The notes beneath the pieces are model-generated. The model was not told the DNA's origin. It made no database searches and was given only the letters and a program-made list of their open reading frames with translations. Shown here piece by piece: positions 43,553 to 52,549 of a stretch of 64,000 nucleotides of DNA. Position 1 is the stretch's first letter; each line of letters opens with the position of its first letter. Made by a program: the position numbers and the translations under genes. Source of the stretch: Clostridium intestinale DSM 6191 (lineage in GTDB: Bacteria; Bacillota; Clostridia; Clostridiales; Clostridiaceae); contig NZ_FQXU01000017.1 of NCBI RefSeq assembly GCF_900130055.1, positions 21,336 through 85,335 on the forward strand, written 5' to 3'.

Positions 43553-44071
43553 CTATGAACCTAATTCCTGCTCTATTAATATAATTGATTCCTCAACTTC
43601 ACCAATCATTTCAACAGATATTTTTCTTACTTCAGTGTTAAATTTATCATTATGCTTCTGTACATCCTCAAAAGCTTTATCAAGTAATTCAATAGAGGGC
43701 AGCTTTCCAACTGTCATATGTGGAATATATTCATACCCTAAATCAAATTTCTTTAATTTGTCTTTATATAAAATATCATGAATCTCTTTAATTACCTCTA
43801 TACCTTGTACTACATTTAAAAATAAGTAGTTTCCATACTTGTCTACCTGTTTTCTAAAACCTTGTAATTCAATCTCAAATGGCTTTATATCTTTTAAAGC
43901 CTCTTTTAAATATAGGCTAAGCTCCTCATTACTTAACTCATCCTCAAAAGGAAAAACCAATGTAATATGAGGCTCTACAAAATTTGATAATGGATCATAT
44001 TTCTTTCTTATATTATTTATAATGTGCATGTTTTCAAACTTAGGAAAAATCATTATAACTCTTGTATTCAT
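43553..44071 (-). CDS. 2'-5' RNA ligase family protein (2H phosphoesterase)
   Basis: A 172-residue 2H-family protein with two HxTx motifs, PHITLVFPF near residue 36 and PHMTVGK near residue 120, which form the active site of RNA 2',3'-cyclic phosphodiesterases. RNA end processing is the family activity; the physiological substrate is unknown. It lies 24 bp after a GNAT gene on the same strand. Confidence 0.8.
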   Translation of the reverse strand: MNTRVIMIFPKFENMHIINNIRKKYDPLSNFVEPHITLVFPFEDELSNEELSLYLKEALKDIKPFEIELQGFRKQVDKYGNYLFLNVVQGIEVIKEIHDILYKDKLKKFDLGYEYIPHMTVGKLPSIELLDKAFEDVQKHNDKFNTEVRKISVEMIGEVEESIILIEQELGS

Positions 44072-44095
44072 AATATCACTCCTTTACTAACTTAT

Positions 44096-44626
44096 TTATA
44101 AGGAGAACTCTAGTTGATAATCTCTCCTATCAATTTCATATAGGTCTTTATCTATTTCCTCAACTGCTTTACAGCCTAATTTAAAATAAAAGGCAATAGT
44201 TTCTTCAGCTGAACCAGCACAGATATAGATCTTATCCACATCCCATTTTCTGGCCTCATATGTAGATAATATAAATAACTTTTTACCTATTCCTTTATTT
44301 CTATAATCTAAAGTTATAAATAATTGATCTAATAAAACATACTTATACTTTTCTCCAAAAACCTGTGGATTAACTGTAGCAAACCCTAACAACTTATTAT
44401 CTAGATTAAAAGCACCTATTGCACTTCCCCCATTTAAGATAGTTTCTCTTAAATGACTTATGTGATATTCATACCCATTAGGCCAATCCTCGTCTTGGTA
44501 GTTTATTTCTACTAGTTGACGGTTTCCTTCTATTTCTCTCCATGCCTTTCCTATATATTTAGATGGATCTATTTCCTTTATACATTCACATTCTTCTAAT
44601 GATAGCTTTCTATATACTAACTCCAT
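44096..44626 (-). CDS. GNAT N-acetyltransferase
   Basis: A 176-residue GNAT with acetyl-CoA loop TLDYRNKGIGKKLFILS and later CAGSAEETIAFYFKLGCKAV. The layout recalls small-molecule resistance acetyltransferases, but no substrate can be named. Probably co-transcribed with the 2H phosphoesterase gene. Confidence 0.8.
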   Translation of the reverse strand: MELVYRKLSLEECECIKEIDPSKYIGKAWREIEGNRQLVEINYQDEDWPNGYEYHISHLRETILNGGSAIGAFNLDNKLLGFATVNPQVFGEKYKYVLLDQLFITLDYRNKGIGKKLFILSTYEARKWDVDKIYICAGSAEETIAFYFKLGCKAVEEIDKDLYEIDRRDYQLEFSL

Positions 44627-44751
44627 TTTTTCTACCTTCCATCTTATTTTCTCCAGTTAAATACAATCCCCCATTAATTTATTCCAATTATATCATATCA
44701 TGGTATATAATTGGACAAGATTTACATCATATAGGCATTTAAGTGTAAAAA

Positions 44752-44788
44752 AGCCGCAAATTCAATCTATGAATATTGCGACTTCTTA
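44752..44788 (-). terminator. Terminator after the PAT-like gene
   Basis: On the minus strand a stem of GTCGCAA..TTCA with TGAA..TTTGCGGC is followed by TTTTTT. Confidence 0.65.
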
Positions 44789-44794
44789 ATATTT

Positions 44795-45292
44795 CTATAC
44801 ACCTAATCTATAATTTTCAATATCTCTATATTCTCCGAACTTCATTCCAACTTCTTTTATTGTTCCACAAAACTCAAACCCAAATTTCTCATGAAGTTTT
44901 CTACTAGCTTCATTTCCTGCTGTTATAACAGAAACTACAGTATGAGTTCTTTCGTCTTTTTTAGCTTCATCTAAAGTGAATTCCATAAGCTTGGATGCAA
45001 CTCCTTTTTTTCTGTAATCAGCTCCTATATATATTGATAACTCTACTGTACTTTTATAAGCTTCTTTTTCTCTATAGGAAGATAAACTAGCATAACCTGC
45101 AACACAATTATCTATCTCCGCAACAAATAATGGATGGTTGTGTATGTTGTGCTTATAAAACCATTCTTCTCTTTGCTCCAAGGTTCTTGGTTCTAAATCT
45201 AAAGTAGCAACTCCGTTTTTTACTTCATAATTATAAATTTCTAGTAGTTCTTTTAAATCTGTTATTTCAGCTTTTCTTATTATCATATCCAT
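44795..45292 (-). CDS. GNAT acetyltransferase, phosphinothricin-type (PAT/MddA-like)
   Basis: A 165-residue GNAT close to the phosphinothricin/methionine-sulfone acetyltransferase group: IYNYEVKNGVATLDLEPRTL early, VELSIYIGADYRKKGVASKL, then KLHEKFGFEFCGTIKEVGMK and the C-terminal YRDIENYRLGV. Relatives acetylate phosphinothricin, methionine sulfoximine or amino acid analogues. It lies 11 bp after another GNAT gene. Confidence 0.85.
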   Translation of the reverse strand: MDMIIRKAEITDLKELLEIYNYEVKNGVATLDLEPRTLEQREEWFYKHNIHNHPLFVAEIDNCVAGYASLSSYREKEAYKSTVELSIYIGADYRKKGVASKLMEFTLDEAKKDERTHTVVSVITAGNEASRKLHEKFGFEFCGTIKEVGMKFGEYRDIENYRLGV

Positions 45293-45303
45293 TAATTCCT
45301 TCG

Positions 45304-45732
45304 CTATTTAATTTTTTTATTATCATTGTTTTGATTTCTAAGCATTCCATACTTGTTTTCAGGTAAATACTCAAACTTGTGTTTATTATACAGTAAGTCT
45401 GCTGGGTGATTTGCTATCAAGCAGATATAACTATCTTCATATGTATTTTCTTCAAAATAACCATCAATAGCCTTCATAATTTGTTCTGCTAAACCTCTTC
45501 TTTGATAATCCTTGTCCACCATAATATCACTCACAACATAGGTTATTCCACCATCACCAACTACTCTACCAAAGCCAATTAATTTTTCTTCATCATATAG
45601 AGCTACTATGAACAAAGAGTTGTTTAAAGCAATTTCACTTCTTTTCAAATCTTTATTCCCCATGCCAGAACGTAGTCTAAGACTCACATAATCCTCAGCC
45701 GATGGGGCTCCATATACAACTTGTATATTCAT
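45304..45732 (-). CDS. GNAT N-acetyltransferase
   Basis: A 142-residue GNAT: VVGDGGITYVVSDIMVDKDY, then QRRGLAEQIMKAIDGYF. This subgroup of small clostridial/bacillary GNATs has no known substrate. It starts with ATG and is co-directional and nearly contiguous with the PAT-like gene. Confidence 0.82.
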   Translation of the reverse strand: MNIQVVYGAPSAEDYVSLRLRSGMGNKDLKRSEIALNNSLFIVALYDEEKLIGFGRVVGDGGITYVVSDIMVDKDYQRRGLAEQIMKAIDGYFEENTYEDSYICLIANHPADLLYNKHKFEYLPENKYGMLRNQNNDNKKIK

Positions 45733-45835
45733 CTATTGCCCTCCATAGCTTTCTATTTATCTATTAGTTTATAAATATTATATTGCTTATTTCTCTAAAT
45801 TTTCAATATATAATTTTCATAGGTTAAAATATTTT

Positions 45836-46240
45836 CTACTCTAAATCAAAAAGTACTACTTCTCCTTCAGAAGTCTTAATGTAATACCTATTTTCATTTT
45901 TATAAAAATCACTTTTATTAACCTTCTCTTCTGTCATATCAGACTTTCCATATTTGTCTTTTGAGTTATCATATTTATACATTATGAAATCACCACTATA
46001 CGATAAACTAAAGTAAATAGGATCACCTTCCTTAGTGAGCTGTACAATAGTTAAATCACTACTTTCGCCTTGATCTACCTTAAATAAAAACTCATCAAGT
46101 TTTTCAACATTATGCTTATTAGAAATCCCAGAAACTGCATAGCCTTTATTAATATCTGATTCCATATTATACGAAGCTGACTTACACGAGGTCAAAGAAA
46201 GTATTAAAAACATAATAAATATAAATTTTAGCCTTTTCAT
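45836..46240 (-). CDS. DUF4362-like lipoprotein
   Basis: A 134-residue lipoprotein with lipobox LTSC (Cys about 19). The mature part has NVEKLDEFLFKVDQGESSDL and LTKEGDPIYFSLSYSGDFIM, then YKYDNSKDKYG, the pattern of DUF4362. The function is unknown. It starts 3 bp after the tandem-GNAT gene, so the two are translationally coupled. Confidence 0.65.
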   Translation of the reverse strand: MKRLKFIFIMFLILSLTSCKSASYNMESDINKGYAVSGISNKHNVEKLDEFLFKVDQGESSDLTIVQLTKEGDPIYFSLSYSGDFIMYKYDNSKDKYGKSDMTEEKVNKSDFYKNENRYYIKTSEGEVVLFDLE

Positions 46241-46243
46241 CTC

Positions 46244-47308
46244 TTATCTCCCCTTGATATATTCACTCTCTAAAATTGACATCATAATTAAAGACTCATA
46301 AACTCCTTCATGTAAAATACACTCTCTCAAAATCCCTTCTTCTATAAAGCCCTCGGATTTATATAGATTTTGCGCTCTTTCGTTTTTTTCTCTCACATCA
46401 AGCCATAATCTATGCGCTTTTAACTCTTCAAAAGCAATCATTTTAATCAACTTTAATGATTCTCTTCCAAAGCCTTTCCCTTTACTTGATATCACAAATC
46501 TTCTAAATTCAATATTTCTATTTGAATTTGTTAATCCTGCTATAATTATATATCCAACATTTTTCTTTGCAGTCTTATCTTCTACTATTAGATGAAGAAT
46601 ATCCTCTTGAACTAATGCATTTCTATGTTGTTCCTTTGTCCATTGTCCAACATACTGAGCATTATTAGGTTCTCTTTCGCATTTAACTACAAAGTCTAGG
46701 TCGCACTCTTTTGTATTTTTTATTATTATGGAGTTAGATTCCACTTTAATATATTTATTATGCTCGTCAATAGTTAGTCCGTAACAAACTTCCCCCTCAG
46801 GCTTTATATTTTCCATTTCAAACCGTCTTACATTTTCTACTCTTTTCATTAAGGTCTTTTCCAAAACCCTCCCTGATCTAGGATTAGCTGCTCTATGATA
46901 TGCCTCCAGCTTATAAAACTTGGGCTGTTTAAATGAGAAATCAATAACAGCATTTAATGCCTCTGTAGCATAACCTTGTCCAGTATAACCTTCACCTATA
47001 CAATACTCAATTTCTGAGGTTCCAATGTCACTGTACACCCTACAAAAAGCAATTTGTCCTATGTTTTCATTATTTTCCTTAAGGATTATAGCCCATCTGT
47101 AGAAATCATCCCTATCATAACTTTGAATCCATTTATTTAATAATTCGCGAACCTCCTCAACAGTTTTATAGACAGGTTCACCATATTCATTTTGCACTTT
47201 AGGATTTGCAATCCAATTTTTTATCATATGTGGTATATCATCGTATATAAATCTACGAAGTGTTAGTCTTTCTGATTCTATTTGAACAGTTCCAGTGTGT
47301 CTTAACAT
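46244..47308 (-). CDS. Tandem GNAT fusion acetyltransferase
   Basis: A 354-residue protein with two GNAT domains in one chain. Domain 1 (about 8-180) is RimJ/RimL-like: SERLTLRRFIYDDIPHMIKN, EGYTGQGYATEAL and NPRSGRVLEKTLM. Domain 2 (about 190-345) has FVISSKGKGFGRESLKLIKM and NERAQNLYKSEGFIEEG. Both acetyl-CoA loops look intact, so both halves may be active. The substrate is unknown. It is coupled to the DUF4362-like lipoprotein gene. Confidence 0.8.
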   Translation of the reverse strand: MLRHTGTVQIESERLTLRRFIYDDIPHMIKNWIANPKVQNEYGEPVYKTVEEVRELLNKWIQSYDRDDFYRWAIILKENNENIGQIAFCRVYSDIGTSEIEYCIGEGYTGQGYATEALNAVIDFSFKQPKFYKLEAYHRAANPRSGRVLEKTLMKRVENVRRFEMENIKPEGEVCYGLTIDEHNKYIKVESNSIIIKNTKECDLDFVVKCEREPNNAQYVGQWTKEQHRNALVQEDILHLIVEDKTAKKNVGYIIIAGLTNSNRNIEFRRFVISSKGKGFGRESLKLIKMIAFEELKAHRLWLDVREKNERAQNLYKSEGFIEEGILRECILHEGVYESLIMMSILESEYIKGR

Positions 47309-47436
47309 TTTGTACCCCCAATTTTATAATAGCCCTAACTAAATTTAAATTATTATGATTATATCATAGGAATATTGTACATTATAAGTAAAATATTACA
47401 CGTAAATCTAAATATAATTCTTAAATACATCTTACA

Positions 47437-48273
47437 CTATTTTTCTGCTATAACTGTAAGCCAGTCGATTTCTTCCAAGACATCTTGCTCATATAAGCCT
47501 TTTATGACTTCAACTTTACTAAACCCACTATTTAATACAACTTGTTTAATAACATCTTCAGTATAGTCATGAAACCAATTCCTATAAACTTTTAAATTAT
47601 TCTTGTCTATAACCACATATTGATCAAGCCAAATATCATTGTTGTATTCAAATCCATTTTCCAAAACCAGGTGTTTTTCTTCCCTCCAAAAGCCTCCTTC
47701 ACTAACATACCAATTTTTATTTACTCTATTTTTCATTCTCCAGAGTGGTGTAGAAACATCGAAAATAAACAAACCTCCATGCTTTAAAGATTTTTTTACT
47801 ACATCAAATAATCTATTTCTTTCTTCATCTGAAAAAGTATTTACTTCACCATAAATTTGCAAAACAACATCATATTGTCCGTTATAATTAAGGATAAACA
47901 TGTCTTGACATATATATTCTATAGAAAGTTTTTTCTGGTTTGCTATATTTTTAGCATACTTAATGGAGCCTTCTGAAAAATCTATTCCAGTTACTTTTTT
48001 TCCAATCATGCATAATTTTTCAGCATATAATCCTGGACCACATCCTAAATCTAATATCTCTTTCCTATCTTTAATAATTCTTTCTAAAAAATCTATTGTT
48101 TTATTAATACTTTCAATATTTCTTGATGCTCCATCACTTTTATAATCTAAATGTGCTTTAAGCATTTGTTTTGATATGTGCGCCTCTGTCCAGATAGAAC
48201 CTGTACCTTTTTCAAATAAGTTTGGTCTTTTATTAGCTTCAAATACCTCATTAATAATATTTTCATTTATCAT
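47437..48273 (-). CDS. Class I SAM-dependent methyltransferase
   Basis: A 278-residue methyltransferase: motif I EILDLGCGPGLYAEKL, VTGIDFSEGSIKYA, and later HGGLFIFDVSTPLWRM. The N-terminal region SIWTEAHISKQMLKAHLDYK and SDGASR recurs in clostridial methylases next to GNATs. The substrate is unknown. A terminator-type hairpin lies 57-80 bp upstream of its start, so expression may be attenuated. Confidence 0.8.
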   Translation of the reverse strand: MINENIINEVFEANKRPNLFEKGTGSIWTEAHISKQMLKAHLDYKSDGASRNIESINKTIDFLERIIKDRKEILDLGCGPGLYAEKLCMIGKKVTGIDFSEGSIKYAKNIANQKKLSIEYICQDMFILNYNGQYDVVLQIYGEVNTFSDEERNRLFDVVKKSLKHGGLFIFDVSTPLWRMKNRVNKNWYVSEGGFWREEKHLVLENGFEYNNDIWLDQYVVIDKNNLKVYRNWFHDYTEDVIKQVVLNSGFSKVEVIKGLYEQDVLEEIDWLTVIAEK

Positions 48274-48324
48274 CTTCTCTTAACTCCTCAATTATATATT
48301 TGTAATAGTAGAATATTCAAAAAT

Positions 48325-48565
48325 AATAAAAGCTGTAGATTTTACTCTACAGCTTCATCAAAATGATGGATTTATTGTAGTGAGAGTAAAATAAAATTCT
48401 ATAATAATAAATTGGCAAACCAACTAAACTATTGATAAAAATAGTCTATACCAAAATATTTAAATATAGATTTTATTTCACGTCTCCGTACCACTTATGT
48501 TTTTTGATTACACAACACTAAGTTAGCCGAATAAATTACCACCTTTCATATTTATACTATTACAC
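48325..48565 (-). ncRNA. Candidate small RNA or attenuated leader
   Basis: On the minus strand a promoter (TTCACA, 17 bp, TATAAT at 48599-48571) precedes about 240 nt without a substantial reading frame, ending in a perfect 9-bp hairpin (AGCTGTAGA/TCTACAGCT) followed by TTTTATTATTTTT. The only small frame encodes MKGGNLFG and has no clear ribosome binding site. It is either a free small RNA or the leader of the methyltransferase gene that starts at 48273. No known RNA family was recognised. Confidence 0.4.
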
Positions 48566-48570
48566 CTAAT

Positions 48571-48599
48571 ATTATACCAATTTTGTGCTATAATGTGAA
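48571..48599 (-). promoter_or_regulatory. Promoter of the candidate small RNA
   Basis: TTCACA (48599-48594), 17-bp spacer, TATAAT (48576-48571) on the minus strand; one mismatch to the -35 consensus. Confidence 0.5.
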
Positions 48600-48648
48600 A
48601 TTTTTTTATTAATTAAAATATCTTTAGTTTAAATTTACGAAAATTAAT

Positions 48649-48945
48649 TTAGATTAAATAAATTACTCTAGGAATAACATCTACTATCAAAACCATTAAT
48701 AATAAAATTATTGCTCCTATAACTTGGTATAAATAATAATCTGGATATTTAATTTTCATCCTCAAGCCACTTAATATAAGTACAATGCATGTTAAGCTAA
48801 AAATCAACGTACTAAATAAGCTTCCATTACTTAAGTTTTCTTTAAAGTCGCCATTACGAAAACTTATAAAAGCCATAAAAATTGAATATATAATCGAAAA
48901 AGCTAAAATGAATCTACCAATATTCTTATATGATCTTCTTTCCAT
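48649..48945 (-). CDS. Small membrane protein, unknown
   Basis: A 98-residue protein with three predicted membrane helices (about 11-28, 42-60, 73-95) and a basic N-terminus. The family is not recognised. It lies 23 bp downstream of the GNAT-like gene at 48969 and is probably the last gene of the unit beginning near 50297. Confidence 0.5.
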   Translation of the reverse strand: MERRSYKNIGRFILAFSIIYSIFMAFISFRNGDFKENLSNGSLFSTLIFSLTCIVLILSGLRMKIKYPDYYLYQVIGAIILLLMVLIVDVIPRVIYLI

Positions 48946-48968
48946 ATACTCTCACCCACTTTATAAAC

Positions 48969-49733
48969 TTAGAAAATGATTTTTATCTCCTTCTCATAAG
49001 GAGCTTCTCCATCAAAAACATTTTTATAGGAGCACATCCAAGTTGGAATAAATCCACTTTTATATGCAACAGATTGTGAAGCTATATTAGATGAAGCACT
49101 TCCATAATACGGTACAATCCCTTTTTCCATAATACTCATAGCAAGGTTTGTTACTAAACATGTAGCAAGTCCCTTGTTTCTAAACTTAGGTAATACATCT
49201 ACTCCTATTTGCCACATTAAATTACTGTCAGAAGATGCCCCAGCCATTCCCACAATTTCATTACCCTTCATTGCGTATATTGCAATTGCATCTGAACGAG
49301 GATCATTTATATCATATTGAAGAGCATTCTCAAATCCTGAAATCTTATATAATTCATGAATTTCTTTTCCCTCTTTTATGTAAAAATCAAAACCATCTAT
49401 GAAAGGTTGTTTCTTTATTTTATCAAAATCAGGTGTATAATAAATGCTGTGTCCATAGATAAATGGTGCTGCAAATATATCTTCTCTTGTTCTATTTTCT
49501 AACAATGGTTTTACCTTTTCTAAAACATCAATGTCCCCTGAAACAACTATACCTTTTCCCATAGTTGCGATTTCAAGAAAAGGAGATTGTCTATTAAACC
49601 TTCTTCTTCCTTCATTTAATTTTGCTTCACAAAACACTAACCCATCTTTATCAAGATCCTCAATATTGCAGTTCATATCAATTGCTAATTGTTTTTTCAC
49701 AATCTCAAATATTTCAGACCTATTAAATTTCAT
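48969..49733 (-). CDS. GNAT-domain protein with N-terminal extension
   Basis: A 254-residue protein. The C-terminal half (about 130-235) is a GNAT domain with WQIGVDVLPKFRNKGLATCL as acetyl-CoA loop. The N-terminal 110 residues are extra (KLNEGRRRFNRQSPFLEIAT) and resemble clostridial GNATs annotated only by the C-terminal domain. The substrate is unknown. It is co-directional with 49771 (37 bp). Confidence 0.75.
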   Translation of the reverse strand: MKFNRSEIFEIVKKQLAIDMNCNIEDLDKDGLVFCEAKLNEGRRRFNRQSPFLEIATMGKGIVVSGDIDVLEKVKPLLENRTREDIFAAPFIYGHSIYYTPDFDKIKKQPFIDGFDFYIKEGKEIHELYKISGFENALQYDINDPRSDAIAIYAMKGNEIVGMAGASSDSNLMWQIGVDVLPKFRNKGLATCLVTNLAMSIMEKGIVPYYGSASSNIASQSVAYKSGFIPTWMCSYKNVFDGEAPYEKEIKIIF

Positions 49734-49770
49734 AGATTTCCCCCTATCTAGACTATAATTTCATAAAAGC

Positions 49771-50109
49771 TTACTTAACACTATCAAAATATTTTTCAAG
49801 TTCATTCTTTATTTTTTCAAGTTTTAAATTAGCTTCACGCATTTCCTCAAAATTCTCTCTATAAATATGGAATTCACTAAATCCATCTCTGGGCACACTA
49901 AGATGACCATTATAGTGTTTTTTTACAACACCAAGCAGCTCTTGAATATCTTTATCATCACTTCTAATAAGGACTTCTTCTATAAGTTTAGTATCTATTC
50001 TAAATATCCTCTCTGCATACATACTTCTTGAATCACCATCTGTGTAAAATATCTTCAGTAGTTCTTTATAACAGGTAAAAATATTCTCAAGTAGCTCTCT
50101 TTCTATCAT
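49771..50109 (-). CDS. Helical protein of unknown function
   Basis: A 112-residue, soluble, charged, mostly helical protein ending in a coiled-coil-like EEMREANLKLEKIKNELEKY. No family is recognised. The start codon overlaps the stop of the upstream membrane-protein gene by 4 bp (ATGA), which supports it as a translated gene. Confidence 0.5.
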   Translation of the reverse strand: MIERELLENIFTCYKELLKIFYTDGDSRSMYAERIFRIDTKLIEEVLIRSDDKDIQELLGVVKKHYNGHLSVPRDGFSEFHIYRENFEEMREANLKLEKIKNELEKYFDSVK

Positions 50110-50297
50110 ATTTTCTTTTTCTCCATATAATTATTAACTTGATTTAATGCATTAAGTAGCAATGTAATTACTAAGGATAACATCATAATATCAATATTTC
50201 CATTAAAAAAATCAAAGAAATGTAATATTGCTAAACTAATTGTTATGATGGCAGATATAATTGATACTATAAACAATACTTTTTGACTAACCTTCAT
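50106..50297 (-). CDS. Small two-helix membrane protein
   Basis: A 63-residue protein with two membrane helices (about 6-27 and 36-52). The frame is open from 50345, but AGAGGGAT lies 6 bp before the ATG at 50297, so that start is preferred. It is coupled by a 4-bp overlap to the helical protein gene. The function is unknown. Confidence 0.5.
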   Translation of the reverse strand: MKVSQKVLFIVSIISAIITISLAILHFFDFFNGNIDIMMLSLVITLLLNALNQVNNYMEKKKI

Positions 50298-50430
50298 AAA
50301 TAATCCCTCTTTTCTTTTATCTATAATCCTTCTAAAATCTATCATAAAACTAAGCCTTATAGTAAAATACGGTTTTATAACTATATTTTACAATTATAGG
50401 ATAATTATATCACAATAATTAAAAAAACAA

Positions 50431-50465
50431 GCCCCGTAATAGACTTAATTTCTATAACGGAGCTC
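50431..50465 (-). terminator. Terminator of the zinc-ribbon gene
   Basis: On the minus strand AGCTCCGTTATAG pairs with CTATTACGGGGCT (mismatches at two positions) and is followed by TGTTTTTTT. Confidence 0.65.
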
Positions 50466-50524
50466 ATTTTTATTTATTTCTTCTATTTGAAAAACTTTTA
50501 ATTCGTCAATTTATACTATAAGTA

Positions 50525-50725
50525 TTAATTTTTAGAATTCCACTCATCACTTAATTTATCTTTTGCTTCTTCATCAATTCTAGGCCTTCTAACAGTTGAG
50601 GTTCTACTAGTTACCTTAATTGTTTTTTCACCACATTCAGGACACTCATACCAATATTTCATTCCAAGTTCATCGTTCTCAAGTACAGGATACATCTGAC
50701 ACTTTGAACAAACTTTAATTCCCAT
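50525..50725 (-). CDS. Small zinc-ribbon protein
   Basis: A 66-residue protein with two CxxC pairs, C6-SK-C9 and C28-PE-C31, forming a zinc ribbon, followed by a basic tail (SRTSTVRRPR). The role is unknown; nucleic-acid binding is possible. It is a monocistronic unit with its own terminator. Confidence 0.6.
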   Translation of the reverse strand: MGIKVCSKCQMYPVLENDELGMKYWYECPECGEKTIKVTSRTSTVRRPRIDEEAKDKLSDEWNSKN

Positions 50726-50836
50726 AATTATTCTCCTTCAAAACTATAATTTAATCTTTACTGTAGATAAATTATAACATGTTTTTATGGAATTACTTAA
50801 TTATCAGAAAAACATTTCTTAATTTACTATACATAC

Positions 50837-51550
50837 CTATTTTTGAAACTCACTATTATTGCCTAAACCAAAGCTACCTCCAGTGGCAAGCTCAAAGTGC
50901 AGTTTAGCGATTCCCAAATCTATTAAGTCAAATCTATAACTATCAGGAATTTTAGCTCTCACAATGCCATCATTATACGTAAAGTGTACTTTTTGACTAT
51001 TTTTGGCTGAAGGGGCTTTCTGCACAGCGGTAATTCCAGTAACAAACCAATCAGGAACAACACTATCAGCCGTATAGAATGCTTCTATATCCTTTGTACG
51101 TTTAATTTTATTTACTAAACTTCCAATTAAAGATTTTTTATCAGCCGCAATACCTACAGTAATTACACAAACGAATTCTTCACCTTCTGAAACATTAAAA
51201 ATCGGGTTTTCACGTTCAAATGAACCACCTACCCAACATGTGGCTAATCCTAATGATGTAGCCCTCAAAATAACTTTTTCTCCTACATAACCTAACTTCT
51301 CTTTTAAGTGAATATCATTTTCGGGTCCCTTCATAACTATAAGTGAACGTACTCCCTTGAACATCCCATAGCTTTTGCCAAAACTATTGAAAGCACTGCT
51401 GCCATCCTCAAGAAAAGAATTTGAAAGGCCATATTTTTGGTTCCCCTCCTCTATCTCGTTTATAAGTAAGGATATTTTTTCTTTCTCAATGACAGTTTCT
51501 AAATAACTGCGCGTAGATACTCTTTGTTCAATTGCTTTTAAATAATCCAT
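50837..51550 (-). CDS. Nitroreductase family protein (TM nitroreductase type)
   Basis: About 237 residues. It opens LKAIEQRVSTRSY, has LATCWVGGSFER in the middle and IDLGIAKLHFELA near the end, as in the putative TM nitroreductase family. It probably binds FMN. GGAGG lies 7 bp before the ATG at 51550, which decides the start over the upstream in-frame codon. It is divergent from the HxlR regulator, the usual arrangement for a repressor/reductase pair. Confidence 0.82.
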   Translation of the reverse strand: MDYLKAIEQRVSTRSYLETVIEKEKISLLINEIEEGNQKYGLSNSFLEDGSSAFNSFGKSYGMFKGVRSLIVMKGPENDIHLKEKLGYVGEKVILRATSLGLATCWVGGSFERENPIFNVSEGEEFVCVITVGIAADKKSLIGSLVNKIKRTKDIEAFYTADSVVPDWFVTGITAVQKAPSAKNSQKVHFTYNDGIVRAKIPDSYRFDLIDLGIAKLHFELATGGSFGLGNNSEFQK

Positions 51551-51619
51551 TTTTGATTCCTCCAATTACTTTGCAAGTTCATTATATAGAGAGTATAATT
51601 CAAATGATATATGTCATCA

Positions 51620-51644
51620 AGTATGCACTTATTTGTGTGATACT
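51620..51644. promoter_or_regulatory. Possible HxlR operator
   Basis: AGTATGCAC and GTGTGATACT form an imperfect inverted repeat in the 117-bp divergent gap between the nitroreductase and HxlR genes, about 25 bp before the HxlR start. Confidence 0.35.
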
Positions 51645-51667
51645 ATCAAAAAGGAGAGTAAAAGAAA

Positions 51668-52015
51668 ATGGTTGAAAAAGAAGAAATGGATAAAATAAAG
51701 ACTTGCAAGAATATTGAGGGTTCCCATCCTATTGAATATACACTATCCGTAATAGGTGGACAGTGGAAGCTTCTGATTATATATTGGCTGTCTGTTAATA
51801 AGGTCATGAGGTATGGGGAACTAAAAAAAAGTATAAATGGAATTACACATAAGATGTTGTCTATGAGACTTAAAGAATTGGAGTATCATAAGGTGATTAT
51901 AAGAACACAATACAATCAAATTCCCCCAAAAGTTGAATACAGCCTTTCTGAAAAAGGTTGGTCTTTACGCTCAGTTTTAAAGACCTTGTACGAGTGGGGA
52001 GAAGAGAATGAGTAG
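51668..52015 (+). CDS. HxlR-family transcriptional regulator
   Basis: A 115-residue winged-helix regulator of the HxlR family: CKNIEGSHPIEYTLSVIGGQ, WKLLIIYWL, then RYGELKKSINGITHKMLSMR and the PPKVEYSLSEKG wing. A conserved N-terminal Cys is present (TCKN), as in redox- or aldehyde-sensing members such as HypR and HxlR. It probably controls the divergent nitroreductase. GGAGAG precedes the ATG. Confidence 0.85.
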   Translation: MVEKEEMDKIKTCKNIEGSHPIEYTLSVIGGQWKLLIIYWLSVNKVMRYGELKKSINGITHKMLSMRLKELEYHKVIIRTQYNQIPPKVEYSLSEKGWSLRSVLKTLYEWGEENE

Positions 52016-52040
52016 CATACAGATTGATTCTGTATGCTAC
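52012..52040. terminator. Terminator overlapping the HxlR stop codon
   Basis: A perfect 12-bp stem (GTAGCATACAGA / TCTGTATGCTAC) with a 5-nt loop, followed by TCCTTTTTCT on the plus strand; its left arm contains the stop codon. Confidence 0.8.
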
Positions 52041-52087
52041 TCCTTTTTCTAACTATATTGTTAGTCAATTCTACTAATTGATTTTAA

Positions 52088-52549
52088 TTATTTAAAAATA
52101 TCCTCATCTTCTCTATCTAATTCCTTTTCAATTTCTTCTTGCTTCCTTTTATTTAAATAATAAGACAGAAATGAAATAACTAAAAAACAAATAGTGGTAC
52201 CTATAAAGATATATGCAACCTTTGCTATATCAGTTATACCTGCTAATACAAAAAGTATAATGCAACTAAATAAACCTGATGTAATATCACTTATAATTAT
52301 ATTTTTCCAAGTATTATTCCCTTTAGGATAAATATCATTTCCTAAAAATATATTACTAGTTCTCACAAAAAAGACAGCACCTATAACCCCTGCTAATTCA
52401 ACTCCAATTTGATAAAATGAACCATTAAAAAGAAATTTCTTAATCATAATTGCTATTAATAAATATCCTATTAATAGTTGAAAAGCATCGCTTTGGATTT
52501 TTCTCTTTGAGATTAAAATTCTCTCATCTTGATTTTTTAAACTTTTCAT
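52088..52549 (-). CDS. DUF6773-like membrane protein
   Basis: About 153 residues with four membrane helices and a charged tail (NKRKQEEIEKELDREDEDIF). The opening DERILISKRKIQSDAFQLLI is typical of small membrane proteins encoded beside XRE regulators in Firmicutes (DUF6773 type). GGAGGAGC precedes the ATG at 52549, which overlaps the stop of the regulator gene (TAATG). The function is unknown. Confidence 0.6.
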   Translation of the reverse strand: MKSLKNQDERILISKRKIQSDAFQLLIGYLLIAIMIKKFLFNGSFYQIGVELAGVIGAVFFVRTSNIFLGNDIYPKGNNTWKNIIISDITSGLFSCIILFVLAGITDIAKVAYIFIGTTICFLVISFLSYYLNKRKQEEIEKELDREDEDIFK

